Positions 24,055 through 35,476 of a stretch of DNA of 64,000 bases are shown here, one piece after another; position 1 is the first letter of the stretch; every line of letters starts with the position of its first letter. The position numbers were made by a program, and so were the translations under genes. The notes beneath the pieces were generated by a model. That model was not told the DNA's origin. It was given only the letters and a program-made list of their open reading frames with translations, and did not search any database. The stretch covers positions 134,804,637-134,868,636 of the forward strand of contig CM069433.1 of NCBI GenBank assembly GCA_035610365.1, given 5' to 3'. Origin of the DNA: Aquatica leii. Lineage: Eukaryota; Arthropoda; Insecta; Coleoptera; Lampyridae.

Positions 24055-24581
24055 TATTTAATTTTATTGTCGATTTTGATATGTATTCTATTGAGAGCTT
24101 TTAAACCAATAAAAACATTGGCAAAAAATAATCAAAACTAAAGTAGAATTTTTTTAGGTGTCTTATATAGAATTAAAATGTTAATGGCCAACAGAAATAA
24201 AAAAACATTTTCTTTCTCGTTTTGTTCCATTACTAAAATAAGTACTACGAATAATCTGTTAAAGAGTGGATATTGTACATTTCGTTGTACGCCGTTTTTA
24301 TTTTGATTTAAAAAAGCAAATATGCTGTAATATTTTGTGAATAAATAATTGTCGGGCCGAAAATACTCATTTCGGTAATGAAACAGAAATAAAAGAAAAC
24401 ATTTCTTTATTTCGATAGGCGTGTAACATTGTTATATTTAAAGATACCTTTGGTCAAAAAAACACAGTCCGTTTTCTTAGATTCGTATTTTTTGACAGCT
24501 CGGTATATAAAGAATGGTGTTAATTAAGGATTTTGAACTGACTTGTCATAAACTGTTCAAAAAAATCGACAATTTTTTTTC
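24055..24581. other. Region without gene
   Basis: AT-rich. The strings GAAATAAAAAAACATTTTCT and GAAATAAAAGAAAACATTTC near 24195 and 24385 are similar, but no element can be defined. Confidence 0.4.
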
Positions 24582-25316
24582 CTTAGACACTGTAAAAATA
24601 TCATTGCAAATGACGAAAAAAAATACTGTGAAAGTTTCAGCTCTTAATATTCATATTAAGGTGTGCCTCATCGCAAATTTCGATTTTCCATTTAATTAAC
24701 ATGGGAAAAAGTTTTGTTTAGAATTTGGAATTTTGTAACTTAGTAACTGAATTGGTTATCAGTAAGACTATAACATATATTTAATTATTATTTTTAATTG
24801 ATCAAAACGTAAAAGAATAGTTTAAATTTTTAATACAGTTAAATTACGATCATTCAAAAAATTTCACACTTTGATGGATGCCGCTTACGAACCGTAGAAA
24901 ATTTCGAAAAACTTGTGATAGATAATTTATAGAAAATTAAATGATCTACAAAAAAATTTCAATAACATTTTCCGATAAAATTGATAGTTTCGCTGGAAAT
25001 TTGAAAAAATGATGAAATTTATCTAGGGTTCAACTTTAACCTTCAATAACTTTTGAAGGAGTAGATTTACGAAAAATTTATAAGATATAAGATTTGTAGA
25101 GCATTAAATTTCCTATAAGAATACTTTATAGTCCTACTGATAACCAATTCAGTTACTAAGTTACAAAATTCCAAAGTATAAACAAAACTTTTTCCCATGT
25201 TAATTAAATGGGAAATCGAAATTTGCGATGCGGCACACCTTAATATGAATATTAAGAGCTGAAACTTTCACAGTATTTTTTTTGTCATTTCCAATGATAT
25301 TTTCACAGTGCCTAAG
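24582..25316. mobile_element. Fold-back element with ~190-bp inverted arms
   Basis: The left arm 24582-24772 is repeated in reverse at 25125-25316 with about 90-95% identity (for example GAATTGGTTATCAGTA against TACTGATAACCAATTC, and CATGGGAAAAAGTTTTG against its complement). The spacer is ~350 bp. The outer ends read CTTAGRCACTGT. No coding capacity. A transcript would fold into a long hairpin. Confidence 0.8.
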
Positions 25317-25649
25317 TGTGTCTAGTGTTTATAGTATAGTAATAAATCAAACAGATTTCTGCATGCTTTAAAAATACTAAAGTTTATAATTTTATTATTT
25401 AGGTTAATTATTTTAGACGTAAAATTTTCTCCATGAAACATAACAATAATGATTTATTACTAAATGGTGCATATTTATTTATTTAAAACTTTGCAAGCTT
25501 TTGAACTGGAATCAGTGCGGTTGGTTCATAAGGGCTCTAGGGCGCGTTATTATCAATTAAAATATTTAAACATATATTTCTATGATATACGTATCATCTA
25601 CTTTTTATTACTCTAAGACATTAATTTAATATGGTCTTTGTTCAAAGCA
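25317..25649. other. Region without gene
   Basis: AT-rich; nothing recognised. Confidence 0.45.
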
Positions 25650-25900
25650 ACGTAAATTAGATAGGTATTTCTTTATGTTTACGCTACAATTATTGGAGCC
25701 CATGTCTTACCTGTAGCAGAGCATTGTAACGTGACGTCGCAACTTCCACTACGAGATTTTCGTATACAAATTTACCACGCGAATAGCTCGCGCTGTTATA
25801 GTCCGCGGTTCAGTACTCATTGATCGATAGAACATGTACGACGTGTTCTAAGTAAATCGGTATATTTGTCGTACGTACTTTTTCAAAGATGCAAAAAATA
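25650..25900 (+). repeat. Dispersed repeat family B, copy 2
   Basis: Matches 6338-6591 in inverse orientation. It is less AT-rich than its surroundings and includes GTAACGTGACGTCGCAAC and GCGAATAGCTCGCGC. No frame and no terminal repeats recognised. Confidence 0.68.
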
Positions 25901-26065
25901 ATGCAAAATTTATTTTAAAAAATGAATTTGTAAAAACTTGAAATAAAATCTCTCGGACGACTTACTTTAAATTTCGAACTAAATCAAACAGATAAAATTG
26001 CAATATATACTTGTACATGGCATTTTTCTAGTGCAGTTTATGATTAAAAAAAATTTAACAAAATA

Positions 26066-26386
26066 AGAACCGACTTCAAAAAATGAAATAAAAAGTAAAA
26101 AATAATTTAGTTACAAACGACGAAATTTTTATTTACATAAAATTACTTGTTGAGGTCAATGCCATGTATGACATTGACGTAGAGTTAGGTTTAATTCTTA
26201 ACATTACTTTTAGCAATTGTAGTAGATTTAACTCGAATGTGTTTAAACTCGAATGTGTTTAGCATCGACTTTAAAAAGTAATTTCATGTAAATAAAAATT
26301 TCGTCGTTTAATTGTAAATAAATTAAATTATTACTTTTTAATTTTTGATTGCATTTTATTTAATGCATTTTTTGAAGTCGGTTCTT
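26066..26386. mobile_element. TIR/fold-back element with AGAACCGACTTCAAAAA ends
   Basis: AGAACCGACTTCAAAAAATG at the left is answered by CATTTTTTGAAGTCGGTTCT at the right. The inverted similarity extends inward about 85-110 bp (CGACGAAATTTTTATTTACAT on both arms), leaving a spacer of ~120 bp. A miniature element; I recall similar CCGACTTC-type ends in other insect repeats, but the superfamily is not determined. Confidence 0.75.
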
Positions 26387-27291
26387 TTTTATACCTAAAA
26401 ATATTTTATTTTTGTCTTTTTAGCGATGTTAACAATAATTAAAACTCGCTGAAAACCTAGAAAATGCACATCGTTCCAGAGAATTTCATACCGACGTAAT
26501 TTTGAAAAATAATTGGGTATTGTGGATGTGATACGACGATAAATGCCTTATTTGTATCCCATATTTACTGTTTTATTTTGACGGAGCCAATAAACATTTT
26601 GGTAGTTACCTACAATGATATTTGTAAACGTAGCCCACTTTAAACCCGACCTCACGACCCGCCACTCACGTGAATTACGTTCTTTGTCAAGCGGTAGTTA
26701 TTATAAACTAACAATTATATTATAGTAAAGTAGGTAACCACAAAAATAGTTAAAGAACTGGATCATTTTAAGAAAATGTCGTAATTTTCTTCCAGCTATA
26801 GTAAGCTGCTCGAAAGTCTAAAGAATCAAGTCAGTTAAAGTTGTTGGAAATTGTAATTATTTTAATTGGTTTTTTGATTTTTGAATACGACAATTCACGT
26901 TGTGAATAGTGTAAATGTATGTTTAGCAATGGCAGATTTTGTTGGCTGATGTAAGCAAAGATGACTTTAATGTTCTTTCAGTGTAATATCGATAATTTAG
27001 TTTTTCCAATGTTTACTTTGCCACAAAAACAGATAACTTGGTATATTTGACTGTTTGTTGTGTCAGTACCAGTGGCGTATTCACGAGAAAGGAGAGAATG
27101 AAAGGGATACGTACCTCCTCCTCCCAAAGTCACACGTTGGAGTAGATATCTTCAATGCTTGGAATAAACTGATTAATTGCGTCTTGAAATCTTGCTTGTA
27201 TAGACCAGCCTCCGATCGATATAACTGGTTTCCAAATCTCCGATAAAGAAAAACTAGAATCTCAGTTAATTAATATTATAAGGATTTTTAA
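26387..27291. other. Region without gene
   Basis: No coding signal. The 63-codon frame 27055-27246 (starting at TTG) overlaps a CAGTGGCGTATTCACG string typical of repeat ends and is not supported. Confidence 0.45.
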
Positions 27292-27485
27292 TTATTTCAA
27301 TAGAACCCTTAATTTTTTGTTGATAGTAATTTGAAACAGCCCCAATCTTAGTGTTTCCAAACACAATTTGTTAACCCGTTGTTTTGCTACTGCTGATTTA
27401 GAAGATTGTTTAAGACGACTAAAACTTTGATGTTCTTTAATACAAATTCTTACGCTTTTACTCGTTTTTCCAATGTATGCACGTA
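27292..27485 (-). pseudogene. Penelope-like retroelement: GIY-YIG endonuclease part
   Basis: The C-terminal endonuclease of a Penelope-like element, which nicks DNA to prime reverse transcription. From the insertion point the minus frame reads AYIGKTSKSVRICIKEHQ, then SSKSAVAKQ, close to the family pattern VYIGKT-S-R-x-KEH...SAVAEH. The upstream part of the protein lies more than 13.9 kb away at 41392-41620: the large palindromic element has split the gene. Joining the flanks at one copy of CACGTA keeps the reading frame. The longer minus frame drawn through to 27546 is a chimera with the palindrome. The C-terminus looks decayed, so the Penelope copy was probably already old. Confidence 0.82.
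27480..27485. repeat. Left 6-bp target-site duplication (CACGTA)
   Basis: Direct duplicate of 41387-41392, immediately outside the AGTAG terminus of the palindromic element. Confidence 0.85.
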
Positions 27486-27539
27486 AGTAGAATACATTCC
27501 GCGATCCCCCACCACTTTCGCGAATTAAATTAATTCGCA

Positions 27540-28150
27540 GGGTCAATTAAGGTCATTTCGCGGTTTCGCGTTTTAATCGGCGGTTTAATTCGCGTTTTCG
27601 TTTTAATCGGCGGTTTAATTCGCGTTTTCGTTTTAATCGACGGTTTAATTCGCGGTTTGATTAAATTTTACCTGTTTTAATTCGCGTTTTCGTTTTAATC
27701 GGCGGTTTAATTCGCGGATTTGCATATTAATTAGCGATTTAATTAAATTTTACCCGTTTTTATCAGCGGATTCGCTGTTTGATCATTTTAATTTGCGATT
27801 TTGATGGTAATTCTTGGAATAATCCATTTGATTAAATAAATTTAATTGTAGTTTTATTTCGCAGATTGATTAAATTATTTTAATTCGCTGTTTTGCATTT
27901 TAATTAACGATTTAATTAACCCTTTTTCGTTTTTATCGGCGGATTCGGTGTTTAATCATTTTAATTTGCGATTTTGATTTTAATTCTTGGAATAATCTGT
28001 TTGATCTAATTGGAATTTTAATTCGCGATTTGATTAAATTATTTTAATTCGCGTTTTGATTTTAACTTGTAATTCGTGGAATAATCTGCTTGATCAAATC
28101 ATTTTTATTTGCATTTTAATTTACGTTTTAATTCTGTTTAATCAAATGAA
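27540..28150. repeat. Subterminal repeat block, left arm
   Basis: A 30-bp unit with CGTTTTAATCGGCGGTTTAA repeats exactly in phase at 27569, 27599 and 27629 and again after a 60-bp insertion near 27690. Inside that, a longer unit of about 170-180 bp with TTATCRGCGGATTCG and TTAATTTGCGATTTTGAT recurs near 27755 and 27935. Repeated CGCG and GCGG islands stand out from the AT-rich arm. Confidence 0.85.
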
Positions 28151-28645
28151 TCCAAAATTAATTTATGCAATTAAATTTATTTAATAGATATCAGATCATG
28201 ACTTCAATTAAATTTTTGATTGTGTGATTCTTCGAAAGTCTAAACTACCGACAAGTGCTTACCTATTTCAGTTATCCTTGTCCATTTCTTAGAAAATAAA
28301 AATCGGAAGAAGCTCTTAGAATTTAATGATTGATTGGAACTTTGGCATATACAAACAAAATCGGAAATAAGTATAGCTTTGATGAGTATGCACTATTTTA
28401 TTACCATAATTATTAATGAAACCGACAGATTATAAAATGTGTAACAATTACAATTAAAAATTATAGATCAACATAGGTACAATTGTTTCACTTTACTTTT
28501 TTTTTACTACATGTTATTATACCTATTAACAAAATCGGAACTTATAATTTTTGCATGTACAAACAAAATCGGAAATAATTATAACTTTGATGAGTACCTA
28601 CTATTTTATTAATTTTCATAACATGATTATTAATCAAAATGACAG

Positions 28646-29158
28646 ATTATAAAATGTGTAATAATTTAGAAATTATTGATCGACATACACTTTTTTCACT
28701 TTTACATGTCCAACACATTTTTATAGATGCCGGAGCTCCGTCTAAATGTACATTGTCTTTGTTGTAATGCTTCAAACAGGGTAGACACTGTTGTAGTTTA
28801 ACGTTTTCTTGATACCTTAGCGGTAAATTTTCTCACACTTCTTTTAATTCGTACGCAGGTACATTATTAATTAGAAAATTGATTGGAAAAAATTTTAGTT
28901 CTCATTTTCAAACTTCTTTAACCGTTTTCTTATACCGTTTGTACGAAAACAATAAACAATGATCACATTACCAACTTTATCTATAACAGATTCTACAGCC
29001 ATCTTATGCGGTACTGACAATATTTTAACCCTCAAGTATTTAAAGGCTAGCATAGTATGCATAGTGGTGACGTCAGTTTCTGTGAAACGTTTTAGGCCTG
29101 TACCAACTTGTTGAAAGTAAGATAAATGTATAACACAATGCATTTTGTTATGATTCAT
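28646..29158 (-). pseudogene. Unrecognised decayed frame, left-arm copy
   Basis: Mirror copy of the right-arm frame at 39713-40224. The first 86 codons are open and start at a real ATG. A one-base difference from the other arm near 28914 changes the last residues, so here the frame ends KKFENEN. Downstream the cysteine-bearing part is also present. See the right-arm entry for residues. The function is unknown. Confidence 0.55.
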
Positions 29159-29250
29159 ATTTTTATGTACCTATAGAACACCAAAAAATTTATCTTGGTG
29201 ACGTCAGTTTGTTTTGAAACCTTTTCTGCCTGCACCAACATGTTAGTGTT
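29040..29250 (-). repeat. Tandem module within the decayed frame, left arm
   Basis: The block GGTGACGTCAGTTT, followed by AAACGTTTTAGGCCTGTACC or AAACCTTTTCTGCCTGCACC and then AAC(T/A)TGTT, occurs at about 29065 and again about 127 bp later near 29197. The first codes in frame for QVGTGLKRFTETDVTT; the second is a frameshifted version. Confidence 0.7.
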
Positions 29251-29335
29251 AGTGTTTTGTAAATTACACCTAATTGACTTATGAATAACGTTATAAAATA
29301 TAAATAGAATTTTGACTTTGAGATTTAATATATTA

Positions 29336-29411
29336 TATTTTAGAAAACTTGCAATATAATAAACGCGTGACGTAATAATTAAAACGTTGTAGTATCAATT
29401 ATATATGTTTA
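29336..29411 (+). repeat. 66-bp direct repeat, copy 1 (left arm)
   Basis: Shares AAACGCGTGACGTAATAATT and AAAACGTTGTAGTATCA with 31250-31320 in the same orientation, about 90% identical over ~66 bp. Both copies are mirrored in the right arm (about 37550-37620 and 39470-39540). Confidence 0.8.
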
Positions 29412-30513
29412 TAGCCAATCTAATGTTCTTTACTGTAATTACTTTTATTATTTTAATCTTAATTTTTTTTATTGAAAAAAGTAAAAGTAACTTTGATAAA
29501 AATAGATAACTGTTTTAAATCATCCCATTTTTTAAATTCATTGCATTTTAAAAAGGTAATATACATATTCCGTCATCTCATTATTGCAATGGACAAAAAT
29601 TAAATTATAATCAAGTCAAATTCATTTGTGTGATTTATGTAATTAATATAAAATTTTTATTATTATTAATGAATTAAGTAAACGAGTAATAGTAACTGAT
29701 ACATTTCATTATCTTAATAAATAATCGTAATTTCAAACTTTTGCAACAAATCAAATCAGTTTAATGCAACCACTAAACAACCAAATTCGGACGTTAGAAC
29801 TTGATTTTTTTTAGCATTGTAATCTATTGTTAATTTTCATAATAGCTTCAATCTAGCTGGGACTCGATTTTGTTATTGAGATTTTAATTAATACAGCGGA
29901 TCTAAGTAAATTTGACGGTTGGAGATGGCTTGACTGGTGGTGATGTACTTTTGACAGCACATTCAAAGTAAAGCATTTTGGCGGGAAATTCAAATAATTT
30001 ATAGATTTCTTGGGTGATAATTTTCGAAATATGTTCTTTGCATCAAAAACATAATAACTACATCAATGTATAAACTGATTTCAACTTTAATTTTGCTTAT
30101 AATTATATTCTTCAAATTTGACGTTACTTCAAAGAAACACTGACCTACTTATAATCTTATTAAAGTAATCTGTAACTACACATTTCTAAAATTTCTTATT
30201 TAATGAAACTAGATTATGCCACTTTTATCTAGTTTTGATATTATTTTCATAATGAAATGATTCAGTGTTTACGATAAACAAATGTTTCAGATTTGTCGAA
30301 CAGTCTACTGGTTCCTACCTATGGTAAGCTTATGTAATAGACATTAGCAATCGTAGTACTGTGACTTTTTATTTAAAGAGTTGATAATAATATAACATTT
30401 TATTAATCGTATAAAACTTCACAACCAGTTCTTTTCCAAATATCGAAGTCCCAATTGTCGAAAGCTCTTTTAGTTGCTTTGCCACTTGTAAGTTAATCTT
30501 CGCACATCCCGGC

Positions 30514-30710
30514 ATCAATACCTACAAGTATTTTTTATAAATGCAATTGATTTTTCAATTACAATAACATCTAGGTCCAAATACCTTTCTGTGTTAAATT
30601 TTTTTTTACAGAATAATGTTTTATTTGTTGAAGAACTCCACAACATGTCCAATAATGTTCCAGAACAAAAAAAAAATCTTCAGTTTACTAACAAAATTAA
30701 TAAACAACAG
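30514..30710 (-). pseudogene. Unrecognised decayed frame, left-arm mirror of 38163-38354
   Basis: Inverse copy of the right-arm frame. Comparison by eye shows small differences at homopolymer runs. No function recognised. Confidence 0.35.
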
Positions 30711-31249
30711 TTAAAACAATAGATAGTGTTAATAATGCAAAAAATAACATTAACGATAATTTGCAAAACTATCACCGAATAACATGTAAAAGATTTGAAA
30801 TAATGAATACAAAATAGTAATTGCTTTTAGGGTTATGTCGTACAAGTTGTGTTTATAATTAAATGCTTATGTATACATAGTTTGTTCCTAAATAACATCG
30901 TTAAAAACATCTTAATAGACACTGATTTAATACAGTTGAATAAAAAAATAATAAGAATACGAATTTTTCATTGCTGACGGTACACCATTAGTTAGTTGGC
31001 ATATTTTTCGGGGATTATGTTTACTTCGACGCTTTGTATAAAGTTTGTGTTAAGATATTATAATTGTTATAGTGTTGCGTTTAGTTAAAACTTTAATTGA
31101 GAAAATAGTTGAACAACCTAGCGGCATGTTACTTTATTTTAGAAACATTATTCAAATCCGAAAAAGGCAGCTACGGTTTTGTAGAAAAATATCAAAAACA
31201 TTTTTAAGAAGCACGTAAACAATACTGTGGGTTTAATATATGTATTGTA

Positions 31250-31320
31250 TTTTAGAAAAATTGTAAGATAATAAACGCGTGACGTAATAATTAAAACGTT
31301 GTAGTATCAGTTATATACAG
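31250..31320 (+). repeat. 66-bp direct repeat, copy 2 (left arm)
   Basis: See 29336-29411. It directly precedes the module array at 31320. Confidence 0.8.
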
Positions 31321-32050
31321 CAGAGTGTTTAAGAGTTCTTCCTCATTCTGGTTTCCTAAAGCCCGATCCTCATACATTTTCTGGTGAAAACAACAATATT
31401 ATCAATTTACGCCTGAACAAGTCAGTACAAGAATTGTTTTGAAATATCAGCAAAAAAAATCTGTGTATTAATCTAGATGTGTTTAGTAATTATAAATCAC
31501 GCCTAAAATATTAAAACACAATTTCAATTAAAAACTATATAATATAACTTTAATACACGTTTTGAATAACGCTGGCGACGTAATTGAACCTCTTAGAAAT
31601 GGTGAAAAAGTTTACCGAGAAAATGGTAGTCATACGTGACGGAATTTTACTTAACACATTTTAAAAATATTATTAAAATTCAAAAAAGGGTTACAACAAG
31701 AAGTATAACGAACTGCTGTATTTTCTTACATGAAGACTGTTCTGTAAAAATATATAAAAAAAATATCTATAAGAAACACGTAAATGATGGTGTGTATTCC
31801 TACTTCTAAAAATAAAAACAAACGTTTACAATTAGTTGATGAATTGATTATGTTTTTAAATATCTGAGAAAGAACGTTTGCGTGTGTTGATTTTGATGTG
31901 TTTAGTAACTATGAATCACGATTGAAAATATTAAGACAAGATGCGAATTGAAGAGTATATTCTTCTTTAATCAAAGTCTTGGATAACGTTGGAGACGTGA
32001 TCGAATTTCTTTCGACGACAAAAAAAGACACAGTATGATAGTATTAAAAC
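31320..32050 (+). pseudogene. Repeated decayed protein modules, unrecognised
   Basis: Two diverged copies of one coding module follow each other in the same orientation. Copy 1 has frames reading LPHSGFLKPDPHTFSGENN (about 31344), LRLNKSVQELF and LDVFSNYKSRLK (about 31474), then VLNNAGDVIEPL (about 31560). Copy 2 has FKNIIKIQKRV, IYKKNIYKKHVNDGVYSYF (about 31745), LQLVDELIMFLN, VDFDVFSNYESRLKILRQDA (about 31885) and VLDNVGDVIEFL (about 31979). The shared DVFSNYxSRLK and VLxNxGDVIE blocks about 420 bp apart show homology at protein level despite stops. A third, poorer unit lies upstream near 31080-31230. I do not recognise the family. The right arm carries the inverse at about 36816-37548. Confidence 0.55.
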
Positions 32051-33118
32051 ACTAATTAAATACCAATACTATCACCAAGACTTGTTCTAAAAAATAAAGA
32101 TTAACGACGTATAGTAAGAGATCTGATAAATATGTTATGATATAAAATAGTTCTTGGTAAAACAAAATTTAAAAAAACTGTTTGGTTCAATAGATTTATT
32201 GTAAATGTGGTAGAATAAATTAATTAACGCTAATACTAGAAACAATAGTATTTGTTATTTTTCGGCATTTAACGTAAGTCTACTTGGAGTATTAAATCAA
32301 TCTTTGTTGTAGGTTTTTTTATAAAACGTATTTAAAGTAAGCAACATTAACTTTTATAAAATAACATAGTATTATGAAGAATTATAACATGTATACTAAA
32401 CCTCAAGTGCAACTGTAAACAATTCACATGTTAATAAAAAAAAATTACTTCAATCAGTCAAATAAAGAATTTATTAATCGCAATTATTAATTACCATAAA
32501 AAAACATTTAGCGTCAAATGTTGCATTGCAAAATTTAAACATGAATTACTCAATTTAAAAACGCAAAAACAATTATTAGCGAAAAATAGTTTGAGCATTT
32601 GAATATTTTGAAAATCGTTGCGTGTAAAAAATCTTATCATCATCACAAACAAACAATATATGTAAGTTAAAAATATATTTTGAGATTTATAAAGTCGCTA
32701 TAGATATTGAAACACAAATATCTATGAAACAGTTCGAACTCATGTGCAAAATAATTAAACTACGACTTAAATAGTCTCCGTTTTGTTCAACTAAGCAACC
32801 AAAAATTTTCTTTTGATGACAAGCCTACGTTTTTAAATTTATAAAAGTATAATTACAAAACAGTTTTAATGTTTTACTAGCGCAGAATAGTTTTAATCCC
32901 TAAAAACCATTATAAGTGCAAAAATTACAATTGAAAGTATTGCAAACAATTATTATACGATAAAAAAACTTTTTATGGTTCAGAAAAGAGGTATAATCGT
33001 ATAAAGGAGTTGTTAAAATTAAGAAGGTATTATGCGCTAAAGACATCTACATTTTGAGATTTATACAAAACAACTACCTGTAAAAAAATTAATTTTTTTT
33101 TTTTAATTTAGAACATTT

Positions 33119-33390
33119 CTAAAAGCGAAATTCGATACTCCAGTTTAAGAATTAGAAAATCGCACAACTTGTTTTTGTCCTTGCCACGATCTACAAAATA
33201 AAGAAATTTAGTTAGAAAATCATTATTGCAGATTGATCTAGAGTATGAGCAACTTTGATCGTACGTTTCTAAGAGGGCCGGAAAGGTCCAAGGATTGTTG
33301 GAATTTATTGAATTTTGCAGATACTACACTGAAAAAATTGGATCATAAGATTGTTTATAAAACTAAAAATTATATCTGTTGATATCAATC
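33119..33390 (-). pseudogene. Left-arm mirror of frame 35477-35749
   Basis: Inverse of the 90-codon right-arm frame, here interrupted by a 7-bp insertion at 33240-33246 that is absent from the other arm. Function unknown. Confidence 0.35.
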
Positions 33391-34217
33391 TATCAACAAC
33401 AATTAACGTAAATCGTAATTTTCATAAACTAGTTAATAAGGAACATTATATTGTATCTATTGGTACAACTTTAGATGATAGCCCTTAATAAATCGATTTA
33501 TTGTCTAAATAGGTATGAAGATTTCTTATAATTGTTATAACATTTTGCTCTCAGTGTACCTACTACAATATTTTAACTTGGCCTACCCTATTCGTATTTT
33601 CACAAAATAACTAAAACTGTGTTTCCTCAAGTAGGTATTTAACCTTATTAATCTTATACATGCATTATGTCGAAGATGTTATTGACGATATCGGTATCAT
33701 ATAATAGTTTTGACTTGTTAATTTTATAATCACTTAAATTAAATGACTTTTTTACCTTGATGAACACGATTTTGAGATCTATATTTGTCACTTGATTTCA
33801 TTTAAAATAAACCTTAATTTTCTTTTTTACTTATAAGCGTTTTTATTTACTCAAAACTATATAACACATAAGTATTTACATAAAATAAAAGCTATCATAA
33901 CTACACGCTACATTAAACACATTCGTCTTCTTTAAAAAAAATCCTAAAAAATAATGTTAACAATCATTTTTTTATTAAATTAGTATCAAACATGTTTAAA
34001 AATTAGTACAGGTACATTATTAATTTTAAATGTGAATACATTAAACAATAAAGGATACATACATCTGAATAATATTCTTGTAATATTTTAGAATTATAAT
34101 TAAAACACTTTGAGCTCTTTTTCAAAAACTTTAGGTGTAACTCTAAAGGATATCATCTAAAACTATCACAATATCCTGCTCTGCCTTGTATGCCGTTATG
34201 CCGATGATTATGACTAC

Positions 34218-34500
34218 CTAGTGCTCACCTAGTGAGGTAGATGGCACTGTGTTTACAATAATTGCTGTAGTTCTATTAACCGTTTCAGCTAACATCTTCC
34301 AAGCAGTAACATGAAGAGAAACATTCTTCATGAAAGAGTTCGGAGTTAGATGCAGAGCCTGCTGAAATTCTAATAGGTTAAATTAAAAAATTAATTTGAA
34401 AAGCAAAAATTGTCTTAATATATCGTTTCGAAACATATCAGGCGCACTGATGAATTGGTTTTCAAAGTTAACACAACTACAGAACATGATTTGGATGTTT
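34218..34500 (-). pseudogene. Possible coding segment in the loop, unrecognised
   Basis: The minus strand has two in-frame open stretches separated by a single stop near 34395. The upstream stretch includes FENQFISAPDMFRNDILRQF. The downstream one of ~55 codons includes FQQALHLTPNSFMKNVSLHV and AWKMLAETVNRTTAIIVN, and ends with TAG at 34218-34220, just inside the left arm. A possible splice acceptor (GAATTTCAG) precedes QALHL. The AWK..TVNRTT part faintly recalls the C-terminal segment of pogo-type transposases; this is weak. Because it is the only unique sequence, it marks the junction where the inverted copies meet. Confidence 0.35.
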
Positions 34501-34634
34501 ACTTATTATTAAAACAAGGTTAGAATATTTTTATAAACGTGAGGTTAACTTAATATAGATGAAGTAAGGTTAGCTTGTTACAGAAAGAGTGAGGTTAGCT
34601 TATTACAGAAAGAGTGAGGTTAGATACGCTAATT
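34231..34634. other. Single-copy loop of the palindrome (404 bp)
   Basis: The only part of the element not present twice. The arms pair up to GTGCTCACCT (34221-34230) and AGGTGAGCAC (34635-34644). It holds a minus-strand frame and a 25-bp tandem repeat, listed separately. Confidence 0.85.
34516..34625 (+). repeat. 25-bp tandem repeat in the loop
   Basis: The core RAGGTTAG(C/A) recurs at 34516, 34541, 34566, 34591 and 34616, exactly 25 bp apart. The last two full units share CAGAAAGAGTGAGGTTAG. Confidence 0.85.
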
Positions 34635-35476
34635 AGGTGAGCACTAGGTAGTCATAATCATCGGCATAACGGCATACAAGGCAGAGCAGGATATTGTGAT
34701 AGTTTTAGATGATATCCTTTAGAGTTACACCTAAAGTTTTTGAAAAAGAGCTCAAAGTGTTTTAATTATAATTCTAAAATATTACAAGAATATTATTCAG
34801 ATGTATGTATCCTTTATTGTTTAATGTATTCACATTTAAAATTAATAATGTACCTGTACTAATTTTTAAACATGTTTGATACTAATTTAATAAAAAAATG
34901 ATTGTTAACATTATTTTTTAGGATTTTTTTTAAAGAAGACGAATGTGTTTAATGTAGCGTGTAGTTATGATAGCTTTTATTTTATGTAAATACTTATGTG
35001 TTATATAGTTTTGAGTAAATAAAAACGCTTATAAGTAAAAAAGAAAATTAAGGTTTATTTTAAATGAAATCAAGTGACAAATATAGATCTCAAAATCGTG
35101 TTCATCAAGGTAAAAAAGTCATTTAATTTAAGTGATTATAAAATTAACAAGTCAAAACTATTATATGATACCGATATCGTCAATAACATCTTCGACATAA
35201 TGCATGTATAAGATTAATAAGGTTAAATACCTACTTGAGGAAACACAGTTTTAGTTATTTTGTGAAAATACGAATAGGGCAGGCCAAGTTAAAATATTGT
35301 AGTAGGTACACTGAGAGAAAAATGTTATAACAATTATAAGAAATCTTCATACCTATTTAGACAATAAATCGATTTATTAAGGGCTATCATCTAAAGTTGT
35401 ACCAATAGATATAATATAATGTTCCTTATTAACTAGTTTATAAAAATTACGATTTACGTTAATTGTTGTTGATAGA

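Larger units (their letters stand above)
27486..34230 (+). repeat. Left arm of the giant inverted repeat
   Basis: Inverse copy of 34635-41386; position p pairs with about 68,872-p near the ends and 68,865-p near the loop. Contents from the end inward: terminal sequence, CpG-bearing subterminal repeats (27540-28150), a decayed frame on the minus strand (28646-29158), a 66-bp direct repeat (29336 and 31250), a repeated decayed module on the plus strand (31320-32050), and AT-rich sequence to the loop. Confidence 0.9.

Noticed and set aside
27292-27546. An 84-codon minus frame as one protein
   Set aside because: Its first part is palindrome end sequence read through the junction; only the part below 27485 is Penelope-like coding.
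34541-34625. TTAGG-type telomeric repeat
   Set aside because: The 25-bp unit only contains GGTTAG once per unit; there is no simple 5-bp array.
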